Assembly (NCBI GenBank): GCA_036785325.1
Contig: JAXIVH010000018.1
Coordinates: 8,111,359 to 8,175,358, forward strand
Direction of reading: 5' to 3'
DNA: 64,000 nt
Origin: Urophycis tenuis
Lineage: Eukaryota > Chordata > Actinopteri > Gadiformes > Phycidae
A program made the position numbers and the translations under genes. Positions within the stretch are counted from its first letter, which is position 1, and each line of letters starts with the position of its first letter. Shown here one piece after another: positions 47,990 through 59,849 of this stretch. The notes under the pieces are model-generated. The model was given only the letters and a program-made list of their open reading frames with translations. It was not told the origin of the DNA and did no database searches.

Positions 47990-49080
47990 TAATAAGCCAC
48001 AAAGTTTAGATGTACGTCTGGACAGGCTTGTTGTGACTCATGATGTTATTGAAGTCGGCTATCCATCAGTGGTGTTGGAAATGAGCTAAAATGCAAGTGT
48101 TTTAATTTTATTTTTACATTGTTTACACAGTGTCCACATGTGTTCATCAACTTTAAATGTTCTCTGGCAAAACCTTGCTGTCAAACTGTCATTCGGTGTA
48201 ATTGCAGCACGTTCTTGTAATGTGTAGGATGTATGGATATGTTTGTTAATATGCTTGTGTTCTCTCTATTTGCATGTGTTTTCTTAAGTTGTAGTGCACT
48301 GAGTTCTGACGGCCACTATCACATATTTGATATGATATTTGGCCTGCACCATCCCATCCATGCATCTTCATTAAACTGAATATTCTGAAAGTGTTACTAC
48401 TACTATTGTATTGCGCCATATGTGGTGCTTTCTACATTGATGTACTGTGGAGACAGGATATGAGTTTGCTCAACTGTGTCTCTTGCATTATGGACACATG
48501 ACAGCTGTAACAGCCCTGCTAGCAACATAGTTCCTAGCCACCACACTCTCGGTTCTAGCTAACAATTTGGCAGCTGTTGTTTAGACATACAGTAAAGACA
48601 TCTGACAGCTGTTGTTATTTATCAGAAGAGCTAGTTTTTTGTTGTTGTTGTATAATGTCATGGCCTTTTTTGAGGAAATGATAACAGCTTAAACTGTCTG
48701 TTCAGCCTAAAATGTAAGCCGCTGACATGCTAACTTAACAGCAGACTGCTGTGCGAAATGTTAAGGAACATGACAGGTCGCAGCTGTCTCTTACAATACA
48801 CAACCAGCATGTAATAAAGAGCAAAGTTCTGTGAAAAAACATGATCCATTTTACTCCACATTGTTATTTCTAATGAATGGTAACAATACTACAATATAAT
48901 AATAAAACCTTGAAAATATTGCCCCAAACAAATGGCCAACTTACATACAAAAATACTTTTTCCAATGGAATTAGATGTGGTTTGGAGGAGTGTCTTGACC
49001 TATAAGGAGCTTGGAGCGCTTTTTCTATTCTCCAAGTCCTATCTCTCAGTTTCTCTTCTTGTCTTTCTGGGGTGTTCCTC
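47990..49080. other. fstl4 intron, nothing recognised
   Basis: No repeat or element could be named. Confidence 0.5.
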
Positions 49081-49082
49081 AG

Positions 49083-49201
49083 GGCTGAGTGTGGGGAACA
49101 TGTTCTACGTGTTCTCTGACGAGGGCGTCACCGTTCTTCAGCCCAGTGAGTGTGAGATCCGCCGACACATGAAAGGCACAGAGAGGATCGTTGCTACCTA
49201 T
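49083..49201 (+). CDS. fstl4 exon f: start of C-terminal region
   Basis: Acceptor TTCCTCAG ends at 49082, donor GTGAGT at 49202. It encodes (G)LSVGNMFYVFSDEGVTVL, QPSECEIRRHMKGTERIV and ATY. LSVGNMFYVFSD is the segment that favours FSTL4 over FSTL5. 119 nt, phase 1 in, phase 0 out. This begins the C-terminal region, whose fold I would guess to be propeller-like. Confidence 0.95.
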
Positions 49202-49399
49202 GTGAGTAATATGACGTACCACGATGGTCTAACAATCACTCTACCAGCACAATCCTTAATGTTAGTTCTCATGAGAATTGAATATTGTTTAAAAAGTGTA
49301 GAAAACAACATGAAGCAGATTCTCCAGCACTTCAATAACTACAATATAATTACCTATTGTCAAAATCCAGCAGCAGAAAGATTCATTAAAAGGAGAATA

Positions 49400-49835
49400 T
49401 ATTGAAGACTCCATGGCAGTGTTCCTATATCCACACTTCCCATACTTACTATACTTAGTTTGAGTATGAAGGGTGTTCCGATTATAATTGCGGCAAAAAG
49501 AAGTGTACTGAAAGGACCCGGATGGCGCCCTCAAAACGGTCAGTACGCTGAGTGTGCAACGGTGAACACTTTCCGTACTCAATGGCAGCCATCTTAGCTA
49601 CGTAGCAGAAGAGGCGGAGCCAGGCTGAGCCGCACTCGGTTAAGAAATGGTTGGACATCAGTGGGCATAATGGATTCACGTGTGTTTGGCGGGTGACGCG
49701 GTCGTGCAGCTGATAGTAATTTCCGGTAAGTGCACCATTTGGAACAACACTAACATCTGAAAATCTGCACACTTAGTGAGCGCGGATAGTGTACTACGTT
49801 TAAGCGTACTCATGGAAGTATGAATATCCCAAGGT
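49400..49835. mobile_element. Possible MITE
   Basis: TATCCACACTTCCCATACTT at the left, and near 49795-49830 a diverged inverted counterpart (AGTACTCATGGAAGTATG-like text read in reverse). Between them is typical fish-repeat sequence (CAATGGCAGCCATCTTAGCT). The ends are too diverged to fix boundaries or target duplications. Confidence 0.35.
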
Positions 49836-50027
49836 TAGCCCAATAGCCCAAGGTTTTTAGACCCCAAGGTTGAGTCTACATGAGAACATGGTGTGGAATG
49901 GGATTTAGCTGGTTTAGGTTTCTTGTTTGGCTGAGAGATTTAGGTTTTACAGGATCCGGTGATTGTATTACAAGTCATTACAAACGCCATAAGCTACGAG
50001 ACTAACCACCACTGCTGTAAACAGGGT

Positions 50028-50113
<86 letters not shown>
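50028..50113 (+). repeat. (TAGA)n microsatellite
   Basis: About 21 TAGA/GATA units, probably grown from the tail of the adjacent antisense LINE end. Confidence 0.96.
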
Positions 50114-50520
50114 CATACATCCCCATAGGGAAATTTTGGGCATCCAGTGGCATTTACATATATACACACAAATATATCACACACGTAGATGGAGCATAGA
50201 ACAGGTACATAAAATAAAATAAAATTAGATTAAATTAAAATTAAGGAGTAAGGAGTAAGGTGCTTGTGCAGTGTTGAGAGAATTAAAACAAAAGTAAATG
50301 GTAAACAGTGCAATGACAGTATTGTCTGTTGTTAATATGATTAAATATTAATATAATATATAGTATAAATATAAATACGGTGAGAGTATGAGCATGAAAA
50401 GTATGAACATTTAAGGACAAATAAATAAACTAGATTAAATGAAATGAAGTAGACTAAGTATGCCAGCAGGGTTTATGACCACAGTTAAGATGGGGGGGAG
50501 AGAGAGAGAGGGGACTTATG
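50114..50520 (-). mobile_element. LINE 3' end, antisense
   Basis: ATCCCCATAGGGAAATTTTG directly after the tetranucleotide tail has the Rex1-like 3' end form in antisense. It is followed by AT-rich UTR-like sequence. The right boundary is unclear. Confidence 0.5.
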
Positions 50521-50829
50521 CTGAGAAGTTCAATTCTCACTCTTCCCCTTTTGTGATGTGTATTCTAATTTATTATTATTTTATTACGTATTCTTATTTT
50601 GGCGGGGTAATAGTTTAGTGTGTGTGTGAATGAGAGATATAATGCTTATAGTTGTCCTCTTGTAGATTATAATCATTAACATTAAAGGCATTATTTAAGG
50701 AACAGTGGCTATTACTTGTTGCACTGTAGACTTTAGACTGCTGTTAGTGTGTAAAGAGTCTCTCTCCCTCCCCACCTCCCTCCCTCCCCACCTCCCTCCC
50801 TCCCTCCCCCGTCTCCCTGTGTCCCTCAG

Positions 50830-50979
50830 GAGGAGATGTGTCCTAAAGGGGAGGGGGTTGCACCACAGCGCTGTGCCTGGTCGTCAGCAGTCGCTGTGAG
50901 GGAGAAGTACATCTACGTCAGCCAGCCCCTGCAGAGTCGGCTGCTGGTGGTGGACACCCAGGCTCAGAAGGTGGTGCAG
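50830..50979 (+). CDS. fstl4 exon g
   Basis: Acceptor TCCCTCAG ends at 50829, after a CCCTCC-rich pyrimidine tract. It encodes EEMCPKGEGVAPQRCAWSSA, VAVREKYIYVSQPLQSRLLV and VDTQAQKVVQ. 150 nt, phase 0 at both ends. The donor is GTCGGT, a weak match to GTRAGT. Two cysteines flank the variable loop, as in other FSTL4/5 proteins. Confidence 0.94.
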
Positions 50980-50984
50980 GTCGG

Positions 50985-51175
50985 TCTGCTTTTTCTCTCA
51001 AACCAGAAAGTCACACCATAAATCCAATGGGTGGATTTGTTCCTTGATGAAAAATGTTGTGGGGCCATTACTGCTGAAGATGGAGGGGAGGGGGTTTATT
51101 TAATGAAAAATGTGCTAGCGACCATTCAGCTAGACTATTTATTTCAATGAGTTAATGAATATAATAATAAAAATA

Positions 51176-51232
<57 letters not shown>

Positions 51233-52825
51233 TTATATAACACTCTAAAATGTACTTTAACTAGCTATTTCACAAGAATATCTAAAACATAACATCTGGG
51301 TGACGTGTTATTTTGTCAATTTAAGGAATATTGCTCTTGTCACTGAAAATGCTGGTAGCATGCTGGTAGCTATGATTGTTAGCTCTAAGTCTCCATGCAT
51401 GGGGCTTTATGATTGCGTCCAGACAAATGAGGTATCATAGTAAAACCCCAGGAAGTCCATGCTAACACACACACACTGGCTTTCAAGACAGCGACTTCAA
51501 TCGGTGGTAAATTATAGTCAAAACAATAATGTCGCCCACAGAGGACTAAATGAATGCATTAGGAGGGGCTCTGGTAAGCTGAAGCAGTGAGTTGCATAAT
51601 ATTAGGTTTGCTTTGTGGTCTGATTCTAGTGTTTTGTTTTTATTACACTCTGAAGTTATTTGCAGATAAAAGAAAGAAAACAACTAGAGGTGAACATGGT
51701 TGCTCAAAAGACCACATGCTAGGCAAGAATAAATAACAAGCACAGCACAGCTCCAGTACTTGAAGCACCAGCATCGGAGCCCGGGTGGGTGGGTGGTTGG
51801 GGGGGTACTGCAGTGCCATTCATCATGCTGGTATAAAGGCTGTTTAAAGGCCCAGCCCTCTCCCAAGGGACCCCCCTCGTTCATGGTCACCCACAGTTAT
51901 GGGATGGTGGGGAAGGCCTGAGTCAAGGAGAAGAGGGGGTGGGTGGCTGGGTGCAAAGATAACAGGCTACAAGTAGCTCAGGAGGTACTTTAGCTGTTGT
52001 GTCATTGTGGTGTCGTTGTCATGGCAACTGAAGACGACGCTGGCTCCAACGCAAAATATTTGAGTGTCCACGAGTAACATTACTAACTCTTATCTGCTTC
52101 CAGGAGCTACTTGTTGTCTTGCTGGATTGACACCGCTGTGTTTGTGTAGATTTGTAGATGTGTGCATTTGAGGTACAATTTAGGGCATGAATAATACAAA
52201 ACGCATTGAGTGATATTGGTTTGAAAAATGTGTTAAATGTTCCTATAAAGGTGATGAACATACATACTTTAGTGAATACTACAAAAGAATAAGTAATTTG
52301 ATCGTTCATAATTTAATGTTTAATTTGATGCTTTTTCTGTTCTTCTTCATGCAATTCAGCTTTAATACAGTATGTGTCAAATCACATTGACCCCTTATCA
52401 AACACAATTAATTATCGCTAACTAGGTGTTGGTAATGTAAGCATTGGTGGTATTTATGAAAGTCATGCCACCAGAGCCTCTCCCCACCACAGCATGAGGC
52501 TAGATCAGATATTTTAATTTATCCCTCAATCCTAAATATAATATTATTAATATTATTAATGGGTGTAGTTAGATGGCCAGTTGCAGGGGATGTGATGAGT
52601 AGTGGTGCTGAAGGGCTACTATTCACCCTTACATGTACACACTCTCTGTAGCAAAATTTCAGTTCCCAACCTTTGGCTGCTATGGACTCCATCTTTTCTT
52701 CTCCTCCCTTCCTGTCCCTCTTCGTTCTGATCAAATGAAAATACCACACAAAAAAATCTTAAAAGGCCATGGGACAAAGAGAGCGAGATGTGAAAGACAA
52801 TGGCGTGCATGTTCCTACTGCTATT
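50985..52825. other. fstl4 intron, nothing coding
   Basis: Only an (ATT)n run at 51175-51233 can be named. Confidence 0.55.
51175..51233 (+). repeat. (ATT)n microsatellite
   Basis: About 18 uninterrupted ATT/TTA units. Confidence 0.95.
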
Positions 52826-52826
52826 A

Positions 52827-52970
<144 letters not shown>

Positions 52971-52999
52971 TCAAAATAAACATTTCCCTCTTGATTGTT

Positions 53000-53815
53000 T
53001 AATTGTTTGGACAGATTGCATTATGAACTGATAATGCATTTTAACACAGTTGTTGTCGACACAGACTACACAATAACAACAAGATGCCTTTACATTTGTC
53101 CTTAAATGTGTCCTGTTCCTGCTGTTCGATTTTTACATAGAAGTCATTTCCGATAAAAAGGCTAAAGAGTCTCCTGAATTAAAAAGTAGCAGCATTAAAT
53201 TCAGTAAGCTTTCTGAATTAAATTAGAAACATTGTGACCTGAAAACACGTCATATTGAGTGTTTTGTGTTTATGCTGCATAAGCACTTATGAAGGACTGT
53301 CTTAAAGAGGCGGTTCAGCAATTTTCAACCTCATTTCCATTGTTATTCACAGTGGGGCTGCCATCTTTGTTTTACTTAATGATTTAGATCGAGACTCCTA
53401 CTGAATGATATGCATATACCCATTGTTGCCATGGTGATGTGGCAACAAAATGTACAATCATCCTTCGGCTCCTAATTTTGGAATTCTTCAAGGACGCTAG
53501 ATCAAAGATAAGGTTTGATGATGCAGTACAGTGTCCCTTTAACATGAAAAAGCGGTGCCAATATGAACCCTAGCCAGCCGACCTTGCACGAGGTGAACAT
53601 GCACTGTCATTGAAATAATGTAGAACGTCTCTACAAACCAATAATACTAAATAAAATATATTTCCCCCCCCCCTCCACCACACACACACAGACATGACAA
53701 TCACATGGGTAATGTTTTGCACGCACACGCCTACAGAAATGCAGGGGTTCAAGGTGCAAGGTGTGTGCCAGCCTGTGTGCTAAGCTGACGCCTTGCTGAC
53801 CAGTGGAAGGCAGGG
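53000..53815. other. fstl4 intron, nothing recognised
   Basis: Unique-looking DNA with no nameable element. Confidence 0.5.
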
Positions 53816-53817
53816 GT

Positions 53818-54266
53818 CCCAGTGCCCAACACAGGGCTCTGCAGGCCAGAGGTCTGACGTTCCCAGTGCCCAACACAGGGCTCTGCAGGCCAGAGGTCTG
53901 ACGTTCCCAGTGCCCAACACAGGGCTCTGCAGGCCAGAGGTCTGACGTTCCCAGTGCCCAACACAGGGCTCTGCAGGCCAGAGGTCTGACGTTCCCAGTG
54001 CCCAACACAGGGTTCTGCAGGCCAGAGGTCTGACGTTCCCAGTGCCCAACACAGGGCTCTGCAGGCCAGAGGTCTGACGTTCCCAGTGCCCAACACAGGG
54101 CTCTGCAGGCCAGAGGTCTGACGTTCCCAGTGCCCAACACAGGGCTCTGCAGGCCAGAGGTCTGACGTTCCCAGTGCCCAACAGAGGGCTCTGCAGGCCA
54201 GAGGTCTGACGTTCCCAGTGCCCAACACAGGGTTCTGCAGGCCAGAGGTCTGACGTTCCCAGTGCC
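53818..54266 (+). repeat. 44-bp minisatellite, main block (about 10 units)
   Basis: Tandem units of CAGTGCCCAACACAGGGCTC plus TGCAGGCCAGAGGTCTGACGTTCC. Units are almost identical, with GGGTTC and ACAGAGG variants. Antisense frames with repeating LACRALCWALGTSDLWPAEP are artefacts. The block is cut at 54266 by a solo LTR. Confidence 0.97.
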
Positions 54267-54698
54267 TGTTAGGAAAAATATTATCTAGCAATGGTACGGT
54301 TAGTTTGATCTGACATTCTGAAGAAGGACATAGTGAAGATTGTATTCCTCTTGGCGACTTTAAGTCTGACTCTCTGGAACTTGGAGACATAACATAAAGT
54401 GATTGAAGAATACACCTACGTCATGTCAAATCTTCTTAGTAACATGTAATCTTTATACATACAAGCCAATCAGAATGGGACACTCCTGTCATGCTGTTCC
54501 GGTTTGAAACTTGTATTTAATACACTGTGTTTCAGGGAGCAGGCAGAAGGAACTGAGGAAGATTCACTCACGAATCTCTTGCTCGATGAAATCCTCTGCT
54601 TCTCCTCGTACGAGACCAATAAACAACTCCAGCTTAAACTATCTAGAGTTCCTGGCACTTCTTGTTCTTCGGCATCAACAACAATCTCCTCACTATCA
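54267..54698 (+). mobile_element. Solo LTR (432 bp)
   Basis: It begins TGTTAGG and ends CTATCA, the TG...CA termini of an LTR. The 5-base target duplication GTGCC lies at 54262-54266 and 54699-54703. An AATAAA polyadenylation signal is visible at about 54620 and a TATA-like GTATTTAAT upstream near 54513. No internal retroviral or retrotransposon sequence remains, so it arose by LTR-LTR recombination or is one end of a lost element. A 5-base duplication fits Ty3/Gypsy-type or related elements; the superfamily is not determined. Orientation is inferred from the AATAAA. Confidence 0.85.
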
Positions 54699-54773
54699 GT
54701 GCCCAACAAAGGGCTCTGCAGGCCAGAGGTCTGACCTTCCCAGTGCCCAACACAGGGCTCTGCAGGCCGGGCT
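54699..54773 (+). repeat. 44-bp minisatellite, right block
   Basis: 1.7 units of the same array as 53818-54266, resuming exactly after the LTR and the second GTGCC. Confidence 0.93.
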
Positions 54774-54779
54774 GTCGGC

Positions 54780-55302
54780 CCCAAGTGGAGGGGGGCTCCA
54801 TCCACGCAGGCCCCCCTCCACTGCGGCCAGCATAGCAGAGTAATGGGTCGTGTTATCCCTGCTTGTTGACAACACACCATCTCCCCACCCCCCATCTCTC
54901 TCTCTCTCTCTCTCACTCTTTCTCTTTCCCGCACCCTGTCTCGCCATCTCTATCTATCTATTTGTTTCTGTCTCAATTTCTTGATCTGTCTCCCAACTTC
55001 TCTTTGTCTCTCTTCATATGTACCTCTCTCCTGCTCTATCTCTTCTATTCAGCAGCACAACAGACGAGATGAGACATGTTTCTGTTTTATTCATATGATG
55101 TCGGGAAACACCATGTGCCTCATTTTTTTCCCTTTTTTCATCTCACACACCTTAAGTCAATACCAAAGGTTTTTTATAGACATGATAAATGTGCATTTGT
55201 GTTGGCAAGAGCAAGAGGATATGAGTGAACAAATAACAGACTGTAAATAAGACAATGCCATATTTGTCTCTACTCACCCTGTCTTCTCCTCTCTCTCTGC
55301 AG
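54780..55302. other. fstl4 intron, nothing coding
   Basis: Short CT-rich runs near 54895-54930; nothing else. Confidence 0.5.
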
Positions 55303-55410
55303 GTGGTTGTAACAGACCCGTTTCCTGTGAAGTTGCTCTATGACAAGTCACATGACCAGATCTGGGTGCTAACATGGGGGGACATGCAGAAGACCTACCC
55401 TACTTTACAG
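55303..55410 (+). CDS. fstl4 exon h (last exon seen)
   Basis: Acceptor CTCTGCAG ends at 55302, donor GTAGGG at 55411. It encodes VVVTDPFPVKLLYDKSHDQI, then WVLTWGDMQKTYPTLQ. YDKSHDQ(I/V)WVL is strongly conserved in FSTL4/5. 108 nt, phase 0 at both ends. The continuation (a VITE-type segment in relatives) is not found before the window ends. Confidence 0.95.
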
Positions 55411-55417
55411 GTAGGGA

Positions 55418-55423
<6 letters not shown>

Positions 55424-55453
<30 letters not shown>
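55424..55453 (+). repeat. (TG)n microsatellite 14 bases after donor
   Basis: TG run starting almost immediately after the exon h donor. Confidence 0.9.
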
Positions 55454-55544
55454 TCGCACACAGGGCGTGTGACGCGTCTGTGCAGTAGTGTCGGAGTAGT
55501 AGTGCTTGTAGTTAGTGCATGCTGCATGCTGCTTCTGCTTGCTT

Positions 55545-58035
55545 TCAGCTACTGCCACCGGATAGCTCCTTGTTTTCAGGGGCGAAAAGAGGAGCCGAGT
55601 GAGTAAGCCTCCTCAGCCGGTACATAGCCTGTCCACCGCCAAGATCTCTTACACGCCTCCTCGTGGCGCACATGGTAACTGGTCCCTTGCGGTCCCAGGC
55701 TAAGTTGTATGGGATCTCGGAGCAGCAGTGGGCCCCAGAGATGTGGCATGCAGGCCCATCGGTGAGTGGACATGCCCTGGTGCCCGTCAACCACTGTCCC
55801 AGCTATGAGTAAATAGTTAAGACCCCCAGGTGGAAGATGATGGGTATAAGAACCACCACAATGGCTGGGAAGGCGGAAGAAGGCAACCCCAAAGCCACCT
55901 GGGTTAACTCGGGAGGGTACAGTGGCTAGGGGAGCAAACCCCAAAGACAAACCTGCACCTGGGGACAGGCACAGGCGGAGTCCAACTGACCAGACCACCG
56001 GCAGCCCCCTGCATCTCCTGCCAGACGAAGGTCGTGATGGGTTCCCTCATGCCACTGGAGGGTCATCTCTGAAGTGAGAGTGAAGATGGTGGGGGTGAGG
56101 TCTGCACAACCACACCCTCACCTTAATCCTCACCTATGCGCAAGCTTCTTGCCCCCGCCCCCCCCCCCCCCCTCCCCATGCACACAGGCGGCAATGGAGC
56201 GATGGTCGTTAGGACTGCGGGTAGGAGCAGCACGTTTTTTTGGCAGCTTCCACTGCGACTGAGCTGCTCCACACTGCTCACCCCTGAGATGGGGAAGAAC
56301 CTGGAAAAGGTGGTCCAAAAATTGTCTGCTCCCCACACTCCGGACAGTAACCATCGGAGCTTCCCCGTTTGCGTCCGAAAAATCAAAGTAAAAAATAAGT
56401 TAAGCATTGCTTCGTGGAACATTCGCACGCTGCTGGACCTGGCTGAAACTCCTGACAGGCCCCACCGCAGGACAGCACTGGTGGCCCTTGAGCTCGAAAG
56501 ATATAACATCGACATAGCAGCTGTCAGTCAGACCAGACTACATGGAGAGGACTCCCTGACAGAAGTTGGTGCTGGGTACACCTTCTGGAAGGGGGTCCCC
56601 AAAGGCACTTGTCGTAACCATGGAGTTGGCGTGAAGACTAAACTGCTGCAGCGCATTCCGGAATCCCCCATCGGCATTAATGAAGGACTGATGACATGGC
56701 GCATTCCCCTGGCAAAGGAACGCTTCGCCGCCTCACCTCACCTCACCTTCGCCGCTTCACCTCACATCGGCACCTCTTGATGCCGAGCATCTAAGAGGAT
56801 TTCTATAGAGCTCTTGATGCCATCTTACAGAAAACACCAGCTACGGACAGGCTCATACTCATGGGAGATTTTAATGCTAGAGTGGGCACGGAGCACCTGG
56901 TATGGAGTAAAGTTATTGGCCAGCATGGAGTGGGGAAAATGAACCACAACAGACTCAGACACCTCTCCCTCTGTGCAGAGCACCAGCTGGTCATGACTAA
57001 CACCATCTTCCAGATGAAGAACAGGCTTAAGACCCCAGCACCCCTGCTCAAAACATTGGCATCTCCTTTACTATGTGATTGTCTGTCAAAAGGACAGACA
57101 AGATGTCCTCACCACCCGTGTCATGCATGGAGCTGAGTGCTGGAATGACCACCTCATGGTCAGATCCAAATTACTTATAAGCATTCAACCCCATGGCCCG
57201 AGGACAGCTCTAAACAAGAAACTCAACTGTACAGCGCTGAACAGCCCCACCACCAAAGACAACCTTCGACGGCTCCTTGCTGAAAACCTCAAAAAGATCC
57301 CGGAGGAATCAGCCGATTGGCCAGCTCTGCGCCAGGTTATTCGTAGCGCAGCCTCAGAGGCGCTCGGTCAGACAAGGAAACGTCACCAGGACTGGTTTGA
57401 CTGTAACTCAGCTGAGATACAGTCACTCCTTAAATCCAGGCATGAGGCCCACAAGGCTCTCCTGTCCTGCCCTGGACTATGGAGGACGGCTGGTGGGTGC
57501 AAAAGGCGCAAGAGATCCAGAACTTGGCAGACTGCAATAACACTCAAGGCTTTTACGATGCCATAAAAGCATTGTACAGCCTGAGGAAGCGGGCGTTTGC
57601 CCCAGTCCGATCAGCTGACGGGTCCATGCTCTTTAAGGATCGCCACGAGATTATTGCCCATTGGGCAAATCATTTTGAGGGTCTCCTACACCACATTAAT
57701 CCTGTCAACCCACATATTCTGGATAAACTCCCAGACCTGCCACCAACCATGCACCTGGACATCCCAGCACTTTACTCAGAAATCCGGCAAGCCATTGCAG
57801 GGCTGAAGAACAATAAAAGTGAGAGGCGCACCCAGAGACACCAACGGGCGGCTGGTACCCCCCTGGCATCTGGTTTCCCTTGCTCCATCTACGGACGAGT
57901 GTGCGGCTCAAGGATCGGACTCTACTCCCATGAGAAGTGGCACCAGCGGCAATGTCGCTGAACCCCCCCACTGCACCCCTGGAGCAAGTGTCATCATCGA
58001 AAACGATGGACAGCTAAACAAAAACAAAACAGTGT
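55545..58035 (+). mobile_element. LINE with endonuclease, internally deleted
   Basis: A sense non-LTR element with a long 5' UTR (about 55545-56100), an AP-like endonuclease, the linker to the RT and only the extreme C-terminus. The RT core is missing. In the source frame near 57815, LKNNKS, the start of the RT block, is followed directly by the C-terminal zinc-knuckle-like text (CSIYGRVCGSRIGLYSHEKW). The 3' end is A-rich near 58010-58030 and abuts a TG run. 5' completeness with an internal gap is unusual for LINEs. Clade not assigned. Confidence 0.75.
56136..57961 (+). pseudogene. LINE endonuclease-RT ORF, broken and deleted
   Basis: Pieces in order: endonuclease start (56390-56780: LSIASWNIRTLLDLAE, then YNIDIAAVSQTRLHGEDSLT); second part of the endonuclease (56800-57140: LILMGDFNARVGTEHLVWSK; the GDFNAR motif carries the catalytic Asp and Asn); spacer (57075-57560: KKLNCTALNSPTTKDNLRRL); pre-RT (57479-57815: EDGWWVQKAQEIQNLADCNN and IRQAIAGLKNNKS). 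Several frameshifts separate these pieces. Part of the endonuclease around 56755-56800 is also lost, replaced by short TCACCTCACCT repeats. Confidence 0.75.
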
Positions 58036-58530
58036 GTGTGTGTGTGTGTCTATATATGCAGGTGTGGATAGGTTCAAAGCGTTTTGAGTTATTTTCAAAG
58101 AGTTTTTATTACTTCAACACATGAAGATCTTCTCAGCCTGAGGCTTATACCCGTTCCCCTACAAGTGTAGGCCTAGGATTAATCCATAGATAGTAGTAAT
58201 CCATTTTGAATTCAGCTTCACTTCTCATCCCAGTGTGCCTGAGTACCGGAGCTCATTATATTTACCTGTAAACTGTGCTGCGATATACAGGGAGAGGCGA
58301 TCAAGCAGGCAGATGAACAGTTATCAGCCTGAAGCGGCGGCCCGTAAATGTGAGCTCTAATAGTATCTAATATATGATAGTAATAATGATAATCATTTTG
58401 TTTGATGGGCATCAAATCTATGACCGTTGCAGCGTGTCTATGGAAGCACCTCAGAACATCACAGTTCACAGTGTGGCCTGTCAGCCTGCAGGCCGTCCCC
58501 TTGGGCAGCGATGCCTTCTTTCACAACAGA
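58036..58530. other. No gene recognised
   Basis: Nothing nameable; probably fstl4 intron. Confidence 0.5.
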
Positions 58531-58539
58531 GGACAATCA

Positions 58540-58563
58540 CAGGTGTGTGTGTGTCATCATCAC

Positions 58564-58606
<43 letters not shown>

Positions 58607-58895
58607 ATCATCACAGGTGTGTGTGTGTGTGTGTGTGTGTGTCATCATCACAGGTGTGTGTGTGTGTCATCATCACAGGTGTGTGTGTGTGTGTGTGTGT
58701 GTCATCATCACAGGTGTGTGTGTGTGTCATCATCACAGGTGTGTGTGTGTGTGTGTGTGTGTGTCATCATCACAGGTGTGTGTGTGTGTCATCATCACAG
58801 GTGTGTGTGTGTGTGTCATCATCACAGGTGTGTGTGTGTGTCATCATCACAGGTGTGTGTGTGTGTCATCATCACAGGTGTGTGTGTGTGTGTCA
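58540..58895 (+). repeat. Compound array: (TG)n plus CATCATCACAGG
   Basis: About twelve blocks of (TG)n of variable length, each separated by TCATCATCACAGG. It behaves as a minisatellite whose unit contains a microsatellite. Confidence 0.95.
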
Positions 58896-58899
58896 TGAG

Positions 58900-59840
58900 C
58901 CCTGGGGGCTGGGCGGGGGCCAGCAGGGTGGAGGGCAGCAGAGGAAGAGCTTTTTACCTCTGGGAAAGGAATGCTACTGTTGCTTGTGCTGGTGTGTGTG
59001 TGTGTGCTTTGTGGAAAACACCTCCGAAGAGACAAGTGGCGAGGAATCCCATTGTGATTTCTCTTGTGAGAGACACATGTTTATTGTTCTGCTCTGCCCC
59101 ACGTGGGAACCAGGGAGCCTGTTATAGCCGCTATGAGGTGTTTTGTTAGTGTCTGAATTGTACAGGGACATACGGTCGCTGTCTCTAATGCCGATCTAGC
59201 AAGGATGAGTAACTTTCCACTTTAGTTTTTGTCTCTGTGAGCCGTCAGACCATCTATTTTAATAAGACTTTTATTATCTTCTTTCTCTCCTTCCTGTTTT
59301 TTTCTCTGGGACTGCTAGTAGATAGTAGATAGGAGGCAGTGTACGTCCCCATATACTGTACTGGCAAATGGTTCTGGAGTGATGGTTTAACAGTGGTTCC
59401 GTGCTGTGTTTGTATCTGTCAGAGTCTAATGTGTCAATATAATGTAATGTAATATGTTATGCTCATTATACACAATGTGGTGATGCAGTCTTTTGTTTTA
59501 TGTTGTTATTAAATTACGTGTTAAAACAGAACTGCAGTCTTTAACTGCAGTGAAGCACTGTCGACTGTGGGCTTGAAGTGGTATTCTAGTACAATTGGCC
59601 AAGCGTGATAATTCACTGCACGGTAGGACACACTTTCATCAAACATTGAATCCAAGCACAAATGAATAATCATGTTATGAACATGAGCACAACCCTAGCA
59701 GACACATAGTGGTCCTCACACATGATGAACCAAGTCAGCCATTGGCTTTATGACTTCTCAGCTTATCCTGGAGTGAAGGCAACGGAACTATGATCAAATC
59801 AAAGTGTCATTCACATTACATTACAGCATGCAGAGCTCCT
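58900..59840. other. No gene recognised
   Basis: Nothing nameable. Confidence 0.5.
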
Positions 59841-59849
59841 TTGCCATGA

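Noticed and set aside
53631..54390. Antisense frames up to 213 codons with a repeating LACRALCWALGTSDLWPAEP
   Set aside because: They are translations of the 44-bp minisatellite. All three frames are open because the unit has no stop.
55574..55998. 140-codon antisense frame
   Set aside because: It lies over the GC-rich 5' UTR of the sense LINE and has no family resemblance; a shadow frame.
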